This document shows positions 1 to 4,639 of a stretch of 6,943 nt of DNA, piece by piece. This stretch comes from Candidatus Latescibacteria bacterium 4484_107 (GTDB lineage Bacteria > Latescibacterota > 4484-107), in contig MVCQ01000076.1 in assembly GCA_002059205.1 (NCBI GenBank), positions 1 through 6,943 of the forward strand, read 5' to 3'. Positions within the stretch are counted from its first letter, which is position 1. Every line of letters begins with the position of its first letter. The notes beneath the pieces were generated by a model. The model worked only from the letters and a program-made list of their open reading frames with translations. It was not told the origin of the DNA and made no database searches. A program made the position numbers and the translations under genes.

Positions 1-276
1 ATAAAATCTCGTTACCGCCTTGGTCTGAGCGATGATTTCGTTGGCGAAAAAGCCTCCGCAGAGTCGTGCCATCAGCTTTCCGCCCGTCCCCGTAAAGGCC
101 ACCGCTTCAATGGCACCCTCCCCATAGGTCTGAACCAGCTCGGTCAGGGCGTTCAAAGCGGTTTGGATAGGTTTTCCGAAATTTCTGATATAACGATCCA
201 AAAGGACATTGCCGTCACCATCGACTACAACGACATCCGTACTTACCGATCCAATATCAACTCCGATGGAAACCAT
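1..276 (-). CDS. BadF/BadG/HgdC-type activase, N-terminal fragment (runs off the window edge)
   Basis: Only the first 92 codons are present; the gene continues beyond base 1. The start is ATG at 276-274 behind a good Shine-Dalgarno (GGGGAGGA, about 5 nt upstream). The N-terminus has the phosphate-1 loop of the ASKHA ATPase fold, VDIGSVSTDVVVVD (residues 6-19), and a later TGTGG (62-66) followed by a motif-rich stretch ending near AQTKAVTRFY. These match activators of 2-hydroxyacyl-CoA dehydratases and benzoyl-CoA reductases (BadF/BadG/BcrA/BcrD family), which use ATP and a [4Fe-4S] cluster to inject a low-potential electron into a partner reductase or dehydratase. The cluster-binding cysteines lie outside the window. 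The VSTDVVVVD and FTGTGG wording resembles the long, multi-domain activase-like proteins of Desulfobacterota, but length cannot be judged here. It lies downstream of the decarboxylase genes, separated by 160 nt and a terminator-like hairpin. Family assignment is confident; the exact partner enzyme is unknown. Confidence 0.85.
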   Translation of the reverse strand, partial: MVSIGVDIGSVSTDVVVVDGDGNVLLDRYIRNFGKPIQTALNALTELVQTYGEGAIEAVAFTGTGGKLMARLCGGFFANEIIAQTKAVTRFY

Positions 277-320
277 TGTTTCCTCCCCTCACAAGTCCGG
301 AAACAGAGGCTTTTTTCAAG

Positions 321-359
321 CAAGATCCACCGATTTCCCGGGATGTTCCATGGATCTTG
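321..359 (-). promoter_or_regulatory. Stem-loop in the leader of the activase gene
   Basis: Perfect 9-bp inverted repeat CAAGATCCA (321-329) / TGGATCTTG (351-359) with a 21-nt loop that contains the palindrome TCCCGGGA. It lies between the terminator-like hairpin after the carboxyltransferase gene and the activase ribosome site. No U-tract follows on the minus strand, so it does not look like an intrinsic terminator. It could be a leader RNA structure, an mRNA-stabilising hairpin or a protein-binding site; the sequence does not decide. Confidence 0.4.
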
Positions 360-368
360 GAGTGTTTT

Positions 369-414
369 AAAACGAGGGGGCAGGTGTGCTTTTTGCGAAA
401 ACACGCCCGCCCCC
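369..414 (-). terminator. Terminator-like hairpin after the carboxyltransferase gene
   Basis: The arms are 376-388 (GGGGGCAGGTGTG on the plus strand) and 402-414 (CACGCCCGCCCCC). Read on the minus strand the stem has 13 positions with one G:U and one mismatch, and the loop can extend it through TTTT/AAAA pairing. A short T run (372-369) follows the stem. The hairpin begins 22 nt after the TAG stop at 437. It is very GC-rich at its base, as expected for an intrinsic terminator, but the U-tract is short (TCGTTTT), so termination may be partial and allow some read-through into the activase gene. Confidence 0.6.
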
Positions 415-436
415 GGAGAGTCGTTACTCTTTACAT

Positions 437-1930
437 CTAAGCCTGCGGGCAGTCTTCCTTCCGGATCAGTTTGCCCTCTCTCGCCAGTTGCATGAGCTCC
501 TCTTCTTTCTGGACATCTTCAAGAGTGATGGGCTTCACGCTGTCCGGCATGGGTTCGATCCCGTATTTCCATTTGAGGAATTGGAGTCCGGAGTTGGGGA
601 AGAGGGCATAGATGAGCACATCTTCCAGCGACTTCGCAATGTCCTTCGTTGCCTCTTTTGCCTTTTCCAGCTCCGGTTCCAGGAGATCCGCCGCACGGCC
701 CGTAATGGGGGTTTCACCCCGTGGATATCCTTTCAGGACAATCTTCTGAATTTCCGGGTCGATGGGGGCCGGGGGCTTTCCATACAGACCATAAACGTAG
801 TCCTTCGTCTGATTGGTGATCATCTTGTAGCGGCCGAACAGGACATTCATCACCGCCTGGGCCCCAACCAACTGGCTGGATGGGGTGACCAGGGGAGGAG
901 ACCCCAGTTCTTTCCGCACCTGGGCCACCTCCTTGTGCACCTCGGGAAGGCGGTGGAGCGCCTTGGCCTGCTTGAGCTGGCTGACGAGGTTCGTGGTCAT
1001 ACCGCCCGGGATCTGGTGCACGAGCACCGTGGTATCGATGACCGAAAAACGGGTCTGGTCTGCGTAGCGTTTGTATTTCGGGATAATCGTCTCGAGGTAC
1101 TCCCCGATCTCGAACACCTTGTTGAGGTCGAGCCCCGGATCCCGCCCCGTGTCTTGCAGGGCCACGATAAAAGGTTCCACGGCGGGTTCGGACGTCCGCA
1201 TGCCGAACGGGGCTGTGGCCAGGTCGATGACATCCACTCCCGCCTCCACTGCCTTCAGGAGGGAGAGGGCCCCCATCCCGCTTGTGAAATGGGTGTGGAG
1301 CTGCACGGGAACATCCAGCTTTTCCTTCAAGGCCTTGATAAGTTCATAGGCATCGTAGGGAGAGATCAGTCCCGCCTGGTCCTTCACACAGATGGAGTCG
1401 GCTCCCATCTCCTGGATTTTCAGGGCCTTGTTCACGAAGTAGTCGATGTTGTAAATGGGACCGCCAAGCCGCCGCTCGGTCAGGGAATAGCAGACTGTCC
1501 CCTGAATATGCTTCCCATTCTTCTTGATTACCTTGAAACTGGTCTCGAAATTGCGCTCGTCGTTCACGGAATCGAAGACTCGAAAGATATCGATTCCCGC
1601 GTCGCAGGCTGCCTGGACAAAGGCCTCTACCACGTCATCCGGGTAGTTTCTATAGCCCACCAGGTTTTGTCCCCGTAAAAGCATCTGGAAGGGGGTATTC
1701 GGCATGTATTTCTTCAGAGTTCGAATTCGCTCCCAGGGATCTTCTCCCAGGAAACGGTGCATCACGTCGAAAGTGGCACCTCCCCACATCTCCACGGAGT
1801 GATAGCCCATCTGGTCGATCTTTTCCGCGATAGGGATCATGTCTTCCGTGCGCATGCGCGTGGCGAAGATGGACTGGTGTCCATCGCGCAGGGTCGTGTC
1901 GGTTATCTTAACCGGATTTTTCGCTTTCAT
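437..1930 (-). CDS. oadA: Biotin-dependent carboxyltransferase subunit (oxaloacetate decarboxylase alpha / pyruvate carboxylase B / transcarboxylase 5S type), without biotinyl domain
   Basis: 497 residues. The start is ATG at 1930 behind AAGGAGGG; a longer reading from a TTG at 2002 has no ribosome site and adds 24 unconserved residues. The N-terminal two thirds is a DRE-TIM-type carboxyltransferase barrel: TDTTLRDGHQS (10-20), WGGATFD (49-55), the segment MLLRGQNLVGYR (83-94), the lysine expected to be carbamylated (K183, in VKDQAG) and the metal-binding pair H212/H214 (LHTH). With D16 these match the four metal ligands of the 5S transcarboxylase. IPGGM and PPLVTPSSQLVG mark the conserved carboxylase helical domain. 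The protein stops at about the length of 5S subunits and has no C-terminal biotinyl AMKM segment. It would move a carboxyl group from oxaloacetate (or a similar 2-oxoacid) onto a separate biotin carrier. Neighbouring membrane subunits make a Na+-pumping decarboxylase role more likely than a soluble carboxylase. Symbol by family and context; substrate not proven. Confidence 0.88.
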   Translation of the reverse strand: MKAKNPVKITDTTLRDGHQSIFATRMRTEDMIPIAEKIDQMGYHSVEMWGGATFDVMHRFLGEDPWERIRTLKKYMPNTPFQMLLRGQNLVGYRNYPDDVVEAFVQAACDAGIDIFRVFDSVNDERNFETSFKVIKKNGKHIQGTVCYSLTERRLGGPIYNIDYFVNKALKIQEMGADSICVKDQAGLISPYDAYELIKALKEKLDVPVQLHTHFTSGMGALSLLKAVEAGVDVIDLATAPFGMRTSEPAVEPFIVALQDTGRDPGLDLNKVFEIGEYLETIIPKYKRYADQTRFSVIDTTVLVHQIPGGMTTNLVSQLKQAKALHRLPEVHKEVAQVRKELGSPPLVTPSSQLVGAQAVMNVLFGRYKMITNQTKDYVYGLYGKPPAPIDPEIQKIVLKGYPRGETPITGRAADLLEPELEKAKEATKDIAKSLEDVLIYALFPNSGLQFLKWKYGIEPMPDSVKPITLEDVQKEEELMQLAREGKLIRKEDCPQA

Positions 1931-1948
1931 CTTTCCCTCCTTGAATAA

Positions 1949-1981
1949 AATAAAAGAGTGGCCTACCACCACCCTTTTATT
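1949..1981 (-). promoter_or_regulatory. Intercistronic stem-loop between beta and alpha subunit genes
   Basis: The arms are AATAAAAGAGTGG (1949-1961) and CCACCCTTTTATT (1969-1981), with a 7-nt loop. On the minus-strand transcript all 13 positions pair, one as G:U. The stem sits in the 75-nt gap between the beta stop codon and the alpha start, and its 3' arm runs into a U-rich stretch (CUUUUAUUUUAUUC) just before the alpha Shine-Dalgarno. It could act as an attenuator that lowers alpha expression or as a stabiliser or processing point of the beta message. It does not cover the ribosome site itself. Confidence 0.5.
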
Positions 1982-2005
1982 CGTAAACATTCCTAATGTC
2001 AAGCT

Positions 2006-3124
2006 TTATTTAAGAAACGCTAAAAACATCCCCGCTGCCGTTGCTGTCCCGATAACTCCGGCCACATTCGGACCCATGGCGTGCATCAGAAGGAAGTTCC
2101 TCGGGTTTTCCTGTTGACCCACGCGCTGCGTGACCCTGGCCGCCATAGGCACGGCTGAGACCCCGGCCGAACCGATCAGGGGATTAATCTTATCCTTGAG
2201 AAACAGGTTGAAGAACTTGGCGAGAAGCAGTCCACCCATTGTGCTGAACGAAAAGGCGATGAGCCCTAAAATAAAGATGAAAATGGGTTGTGGGTTCAGA
2301 AAGGTCTCCGCCTTCATGGTCGTTCCCACGGCAATCCCCAAGAAAATCGTGACGATGTTGAGCAGTTCGTTCTGAGCCGCGTGGGATAGCCGTTGCACCA
2401 CCCCGCACTCCCGGAAGAGATTTCCCAGCATCAGCATGGCCATCAGGGGTGCGGAATCGGGAACCAGTAAACAAATGACCAGCGTGGCGATCATGGGGAA
2501 CAGGATCTTTTCCAGCTTGGAAACGGGCCGGAGCTGTTTCATCACAATCTGCCGTTCTTTCTTGGAGGTCAAGAGCCTCATGATCGGCGGTTGAATGAGG
2601 GGCACCATCGCCATGTAGGAGTAGGCGGCAATAGCGTTTGCTCCCAGCAAACGCGGGGCCAGCTTGGCCGTCAGGTAGATACAGGTGGGGCCATCCGCGC
2701 CGCCGATGATCCCGATGGAGGCCGCCTCCTTCACGGTAAATCCCAGGGCGATCGCCCCGAAAAAGGTCACGTAAACCCCGAACTGGGCGGCCGCTCCCAA
2801 TAGCAACGTCTTGGGATTGGCGATCAGCGGGCCAAAATCGGTCAACGCGCCCACGCCCATAAAGATAAGGGGCGGAATAACCTCCCATTCAAGACCGTAG
2901 TGGTAGAAAATCCATATAAGGTCGCCTTTGTCCGCGAGGGGAGTCAAGGGAAGGTTTACAATGAAGATGCCGAAACCGATAGGGACCAGCAAAAGGGGCT
3001 CAAAATTCTTTTTGATACCGAGATAGACAAACAAAAAACCGATGGCCCACATAACCAAATGGCCCACCGTTAGGTGAAAAATCCCGGTTTTTAAAAGCAG
3101 AGAATTTAGTGAAAATACATCCAT
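2006..3124 (-). CDS. oadB: Na+-transporting decarboxylase beta subunit (OadB/GcdB/MmdB family)
   Basis: 372 residues, full length for the family, starting at ATG 3124 with AAAGGAG seven bases upstream. It is a very hydrophobic membrane protein that decarboxylates carboxybiotin and couples this to Na+ export. Landmark segments are visible: GVGALTDFGPL (90-100), IGGADGPTCIY (140-150) carrying D144, YSYMAMVPLIQPP with Y170, NPLIGSAGVSAVPMAAR (314-330), and MGPNVAGVIGTATAAG near the C-terminus. The spacing N314-G318-S323-R330, and D144-Y170, equals that of the Klebsiella residues N373/G377/S382/R389 and D203/Y229 known from mutant studies, so the Na+/H+ path looks intact. It lies between a small gamma-like gene and the carboxyltransferase gene. 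The beta subunit alone cannot separate oxaloacetate, methylmalonyl-CoA and glutaconyl-CoA decarboxylases; the alpha neighbour favours an oxaloacetate-type enzyme. Confidence 0.95.
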   Translation of the reverse strand: MDVFSLNSLLLKTGIFHLTVGHLVMWAIGFLFVYLGIKKNFEPLLLVPIGFGIFIVNLPLTPLADKGDLIWIFYHYGLEWEVIPPLIFMGVGALTDFGPLIANPKTLLLGAAAQFGVYVTFFGAIALGFTVKEAASIGIIGGADGPTCIYLTAKLAPRLLGANAIAAYSYMAMVPLIQPPIMRLLTSKKERQIVMKQLRPVSKLEKILFPMIATLVICLLVPDSAPLMAMLMLGNLFRECGVVQRLSHAAQNELLNIVTIFLGIAVGTTMKAETFLNPQPIFIFILGLIAFSFSTMGGLLLAKFFNLFLKDKINPLIGSAGVSAVPMAARVTQRVGQQENPRNFLLMHAMGPNVAGVIGTATAAGMFLAFLK

Positions 3125-3164
3125 GACATTCTCCTTTGAAAAGACTCTTCAGGGATGGAATCCG

Positions 3165-3299
3165 TTAGGACTTTTTGTTTTTGGACCCCTTTAAAATAGC
3201 GCCGCAGATCTGTATGGAAAACATCAGGACGGTCAGGCATACAAAGACACCCACGAATCCAAAAATAAAAATCTTGAAAGCTAAATCCCAATTGTACAT
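3165..3299 (-). CDS. oadG: Small single-span membrane protein, probable minimal gamma subunit of the decarboxylase
   Basis: 44 residues: ATG at 3299, TAA at 3165-3167, with a strong Shine-Dalgarno (AAGGAGGAAA) about 4 nt upstream. The first nine residues (MYNWDLAFK) are followed by one hydrophobic helix (about residues 10-36, including FGFVGVFVCLTVLMF) and a short basic tail ending GSKNKKS. The pattern G-x-x-G-V-F-x-x-L-x-x-L in a first helix, then a few polar residues, is that of OAD gamma chains (PF04277), which hold alpha and beta together at the membrane. Position agrees: it is the first gene of the operon, 40 nt before the beta gene. It is shorter than usual gamma chains and lacks the hydrophilic, histidine-containing C-terminal tail that binds Zn2+ in enterobacterial OadG. 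The reading frame and ribosome site are clear; the family name is an inference from pattern and context. Confidence 0.72.
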   Translation of the reverse strand: MYNWDLAFKIFIFGFVGVFVCLTVLMFSIQICGAILKGSKNKKS

Positions 3300-3309
3300 C
3301 GTGTTTCCT

Positions 3310-3322
3310 CCTTGTTTAAACG
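3310..3322. promoter_or_regulatory. Candidate TetR-binding half-operator at the oad-like operon start
   Basis: CCTTGTTTAAACG here matches CCTTGATTAAACG at 4028-4040 in 12 of 13 positions. The latter forms the left half of the inverted repeat in the TetR-family gene promoter. The site lies at the expected transcription start of the oad-like operon and contains the 8-bp palindrome GTTTAAAC. The matching second half-site is displaced and degraded (CCATTA at 3330-3335), so binding by the same regulator is an inference. Confidence 0.4.
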
Positions 3323-3329
3323 AATTTGT

Positions 3330-3358
3330 CCATTAGCACAAAAAATATCTTCTTGCAA
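3330..3358 (-). promoter_or_regulatory. Putative promoter of the oad-like operon
   Basis: On the minus strand TTGCAA (3358-3353) lies 17 nt before TAATGG (3335-3330), which is preceded by TGC as in extended -10 promoters. The -10 match is weak, which would suit a regulated promoter. Transcription would begin near 3323, giving a short leader before the gamma gene at 3299. The surrounding bases (3310-3322, 3333-3338, 3370-3379, 3383-3389) match the promoter region of the TetR-family gene block by block, which supports this placement. Confidence 0.5.
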
Positions 3359-3369
3359 GGTTTTTTAGT

Positions 3370-3389
3370 CGCACCTGCCGAAAAAGTGG
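3370..3389. promoter_or_regulatory. Upstream element shared with the TetR-gene promoter
   Basis: CGCACCTGCC (3370-3379) is identical to 4082-4091, and AAAGTGG (3383-3389) is identical to 4106-4112. The 10-mer lies 11 nt beyond the -35 box here and 10 nt beyond it in the other promoter, while the outer block is about one helical turn closer here. It could be an activator site or a remnant of a duplicated promoter. Confidence 0.45.
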
Positions 3390-3411
3390 ATTATGCTTAC
3401 GAAGGGAATAT

Positions 3412-4005
3412 TCAGCCCTTTTTCCAGTGGTGAATTCCATCGAAAAAGATATTCAAAATCACATCGATCAACTCTTCCATTTTATGATTTCCTTTTCTGC
3501 CAGGGTGAAACCATGTGTATAGCCAATTCATCATGCCGAAAAGGGTCATGATGGCGTAGAGGCTGTTACAATCCTTGATGCCTTTTTCTTTGAAATAGTC
3601 TTTCAGGATACCTTCCGCCAGATGGGTATATTCGGTTTTGATGCGGGAGATCTGGCTTTGGTATTCCTTGCTCAACACGTCATACTCATGGATGATTACC
3701 TTCATCTCGTTCCGGTTGTTCAGAAAATAGCGAACGTGATTCTCCACGAAGATCCGGATCTTCTCCTTGGGGGATTTATCGCTCGCCACGACCGTTTTCA
3801 GATTCTGGACGAGAAATTCAAAACCCTTCTTCTGGATTTCGAAGAGGATAGTCTCCTTATTCTTGAAATAATAATAAGGCGCGGCAAGGCTGACACCCAC
3901 TGCTCCCGCGATTTCCCTCATGGAGGCCTTTTCATAACCCTTGAGGGCAAAGATCTCGGCGCTTTTCGACAGAATGTTTTTATAGGTAAATTCGGACGTA
4001 CGAAT
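3412..4005 (-). CDS. TetR/AcrR-family transcriptional regulator with an ATT start codon
   Basis: 197 residues when started at ATT (4005-4003). An in-frame stop lies 15 nt further upstream, and the first in-frame ATG (3921) would cut away the first helix of the DNA-binding domain. From ATT the N-terminus reads as a complete TetR_N domain: YKNILSKSAEIFALKGY (8-24), then MREIAGAVGVS and a recognition segment containing LAAPYYYFKNKETIL. The length is normal for the family. The C-terminal part, with MMNWLYTWFHPGRKG and a last amphipathic helix, is like ligand domains of TetR members that sense acyl-CoA compounds (FadR of Bacillus, KstR2), but the ligand cannot be read from sequence. A near-perfect Shine-Dalgarno AAAGGAGGT (4019-4011) precedes the start by 5 nt. 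A perfect inverted repeat over its own -10 suggests autorepression. The oad-like operon 112 nt downstream has a matching promoter and is the likely target. Confidence 0.9.
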   Translation of the reverse strand: MRTSEFTYKNILSKSAEIFALKGYEKASMREIAGAVGVSLAAPYYYFKNKETILFEIQKKGFEFLVQNLKTVVASDKSPKEKIRIFVENHVRYFLNNRNEMKVIIHEYDVLSKEYQSQISRIKTEYTHLAEGILKDYFKEKGIKDCNSLYAIMTLFGMMNWLYTWFHPGRKGNHKMEELIDVILNIFFDGIHHWKKG

Positions 4006-4019
4006 CTTTAACCTCCTTT
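4003..4019 (-). promoter_or_regulatory. Ribosome binding site that decides the ATT start of the TetR-family gene
   Basis: AAAGGAGGT (4019-4011) complements the 16S 3' end almost fully and is followed by 5 nt and then ATT (4005-4003). No ATG, GTG or TTG occurs in frame between the upstream stop codon and the internal ATG at 3921, which has no ribosome site in front of it. Confidence 0.65.
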
Positions 4020-4034
4020 ATATAACCCCTTGAT

Positions 4035-4071
4035 TAAACGTCCGTTTAGCATACTGCCGGCGTCCTGTCAA
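4035..4071 (-). promoter_or_regulatory. Autoregulated promoter/operator of the TetR-family gene
   Basis: A consensus -35 TTGACA (4071-4066) is followed after 17 nt by a weak -10 TAAACG (4048-4043). The -10 is one arm of a perfect inverted repeat TAAACG-TC-CGTTTA (plus strand 4035-4048). A strong -35 with the -10 buried in a TetR-like palindrome is the usual layout for self-repression. Confidence 0.65.
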
Positions 4072-4081
4072 ATATTTTCTC

Positions 4082-4112
4082 CGCACCTGCCTGCCAAGGA
4101 CAAAGAAAGTGG
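4082..4112. promoter_or_regulatory. Upstream element of the TetR-gene promoter shared with the oad-like promoter
   Basis: CGCACCTGCC (4082-4091) and AAAGTGG (4106-4112) recur in the same order and orientation at 3370-3379 and 3383-3389. The spacing between the two blocks is 14 nt here and 3 nt there, a difference of 11. The element ends 13 nt before the divergent TTGACA at 4125. Confidence 0.45.
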
Positions 4113-4124
4113 TTCCGCTTTACC

Positions 4125-4154
4125 TTGACAACTTTAGTGAAGAAGTAGTAAATG
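4125..4154 (+). promoter_or_regulatory. Putative promoter of the coiled-coil gene
   Basis: A consensus -35 TTGACA (4125-4130) is present, but the -10 is poor: TAGTAA (4146-4151, spacing 15) or TAAATG (4149-4154, spacing 18). It is divergent from the TetR-gene promoter, whose -35 lies about 55 nt away, so the two do not overlap. Confidence 0.4.
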
Positions 4155-4200
4155 GATGAATAGGTCTTGGCATATTTTTTAGATTAGAGGGGTATAGATC

Positions 4201-4575
4201 GTGCAAAAAGATCATCTTGAAATTCTGCTTGAAGACATACGGGATAAGTTTGATCTTGTTTTAGAGGGTCATGCGGCACTGGATAAAAAAATAGATCTTC
4301 GATTCGATCAATTAAACGAAAAAATAGAGATCAACACGGTTAAAATTGATGCCTTGCACCAAAAAGTAAAGGAAAATAGCCAGAAGATAGATGTTCTTGA
4401 TAAGAAGGTGGAACAGAACAGCCGGAAAATAGACGCCCTCGATAAGAAGGTAGAGCAGAACAGCCGGAAAATAGACGCCCTCGATAAAAAGGTTGATGCC
4501 GTTGCGGCAGATCTCAAAGCCCACCGCCAAGATACAGAAGCTCACCCCGGGAAATTAAAAGTAAAAAAAGCCTGA
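4201..4575 (+). CDS. Small cytoplasmic coiled-coil protein with N@d 14-residue repeats, function unknown
   Basis: 124 residues from a GTG start with AGAGGGG about 8 nt upstream. There is no signal peptide or membrane span. Residues 1-27 are a short amphipathic lead-in; 28-38 (DKKIDLRFDQL) begins a continuous coiled coil. Four 14-residue units follow at 39-52, 53-66, 67-80 and 81-94, with a fading fifth to about 108. The type unit is DKKVEQNSRKIDAL: V and I occupy a positions, L and N occupy d positions, so asparagines N45, N59, N73 and N87 fall in the core every 14 residues. Each sits in [VI]xxN[ST]xx, the motif known as N@d from trimeric coiled coils. The tail (109-124) is polar and lysine-rich. 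It is AT-richer than its neighbours and partly built by recent duplication. I do not recognise a named family; an oligomerising scaffold or adaptor is possible, but no function is claimed. Confidence 0.8.
   Translation: MQKDHLEILLEDIRDKFDLVLEGHAALDKKIDLRFDQLNEKIEINTVKIDALHQKVKENSQKIDVLDKKVEQNSRKIDALDKKVEQNSRKIDALDKKVDAVAADLKAHRQDTEAHPGKLKVKKA
4399..4482 (+). repeat. 42-bp tandem duplication inside the coiled-coil gene
   Basis: Copies at 4399-4440 and 4441-4482 differ at two positions (GTGGAA versus GTAGAG) and encode identical 14-residue units. The flanking units (4357-4398, and 4315-4356 before it) are the same in pattern but diverged in DNA, so the two central copies are the most recent duplication. 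Unit number may vary between strains. Confidence 0.9.
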
Positions 4576-4607
4576 AATTCCCTCATGCTTTGCGAACTAT
4601 CCCTTTC

Positions 4608-4637
4608 AGCTTGAGGCTTCAAGCTTTACTCTTTTTT
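4608..4637 (+). terminator. Probable intrinsic terminator of the coiled-coil gene
   Basis: Stem AGCTTGA (4608-4614) / TCAAGCT (4619-4625) with a GGCT loop, followed by TTACTC and six T (4632-4637). It lies 33 nt after the stop codon. The T run starts 6 nt after the stem, so efficiency is uncertain. Confidence 0.5.
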
Positions 4638-4639
4638 AT

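Noticed and set aside
379..386. GGCAGGTG, matching eight bases of the shared promoter element
   Set aside because: It lies within the stem of the terminator-like hairpin, far from any promoter, and the rest of the promoter module is absent; probably chance.
386..1678. Long plus-strand open frame (430 codons) opposite the carboxyltransferase gene
   Set aside because: It lies wholly antisense to a gene with clear catalytic motifs; its translation has no recognisable motif and it has no ribosome site. Open by codon bias of the true gene.
1931..2002. 24-codon N-terminal extension of the carboxyltransferase from a TTG
   Set aside because: No Shine-Dalgarno at the TTG, the extension spans the intercistronic stem-loop, and the family begins close to the TDTTLRD motif reached from ATG 1930.
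2190..2888. Minus-strand frame of 232 codons overlapping the beta subunit gene
   Set aside because: It is an out-of-frame reading of the beta gene; the beta reading has all family motifs.
3106..3291. 61-codon minus-strand frame over the gamma-like gene
   Set aside because: It overlaps the 44-codon gamma-like frame in another phase, lacks a ribosome site, and has no membrane or family pattern.
3341..3366. A-run / T-run flanking CTTGCAAG as a bidirectional terminator between the TetR gene and the oad-like operon
   Set aside because: The outer pairing is only A:T and the inner palindrome leaves no proper loop; the TTGCAA fits better as the -35 box of the operon promoter.
4308..4545. Repetitive hydrophobic frames antisense to the coiled-coil gene
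   Set aside because: Their internal repeats simply mirror the 42-bp repeat of the plus-strand gene; no ribosome sites.
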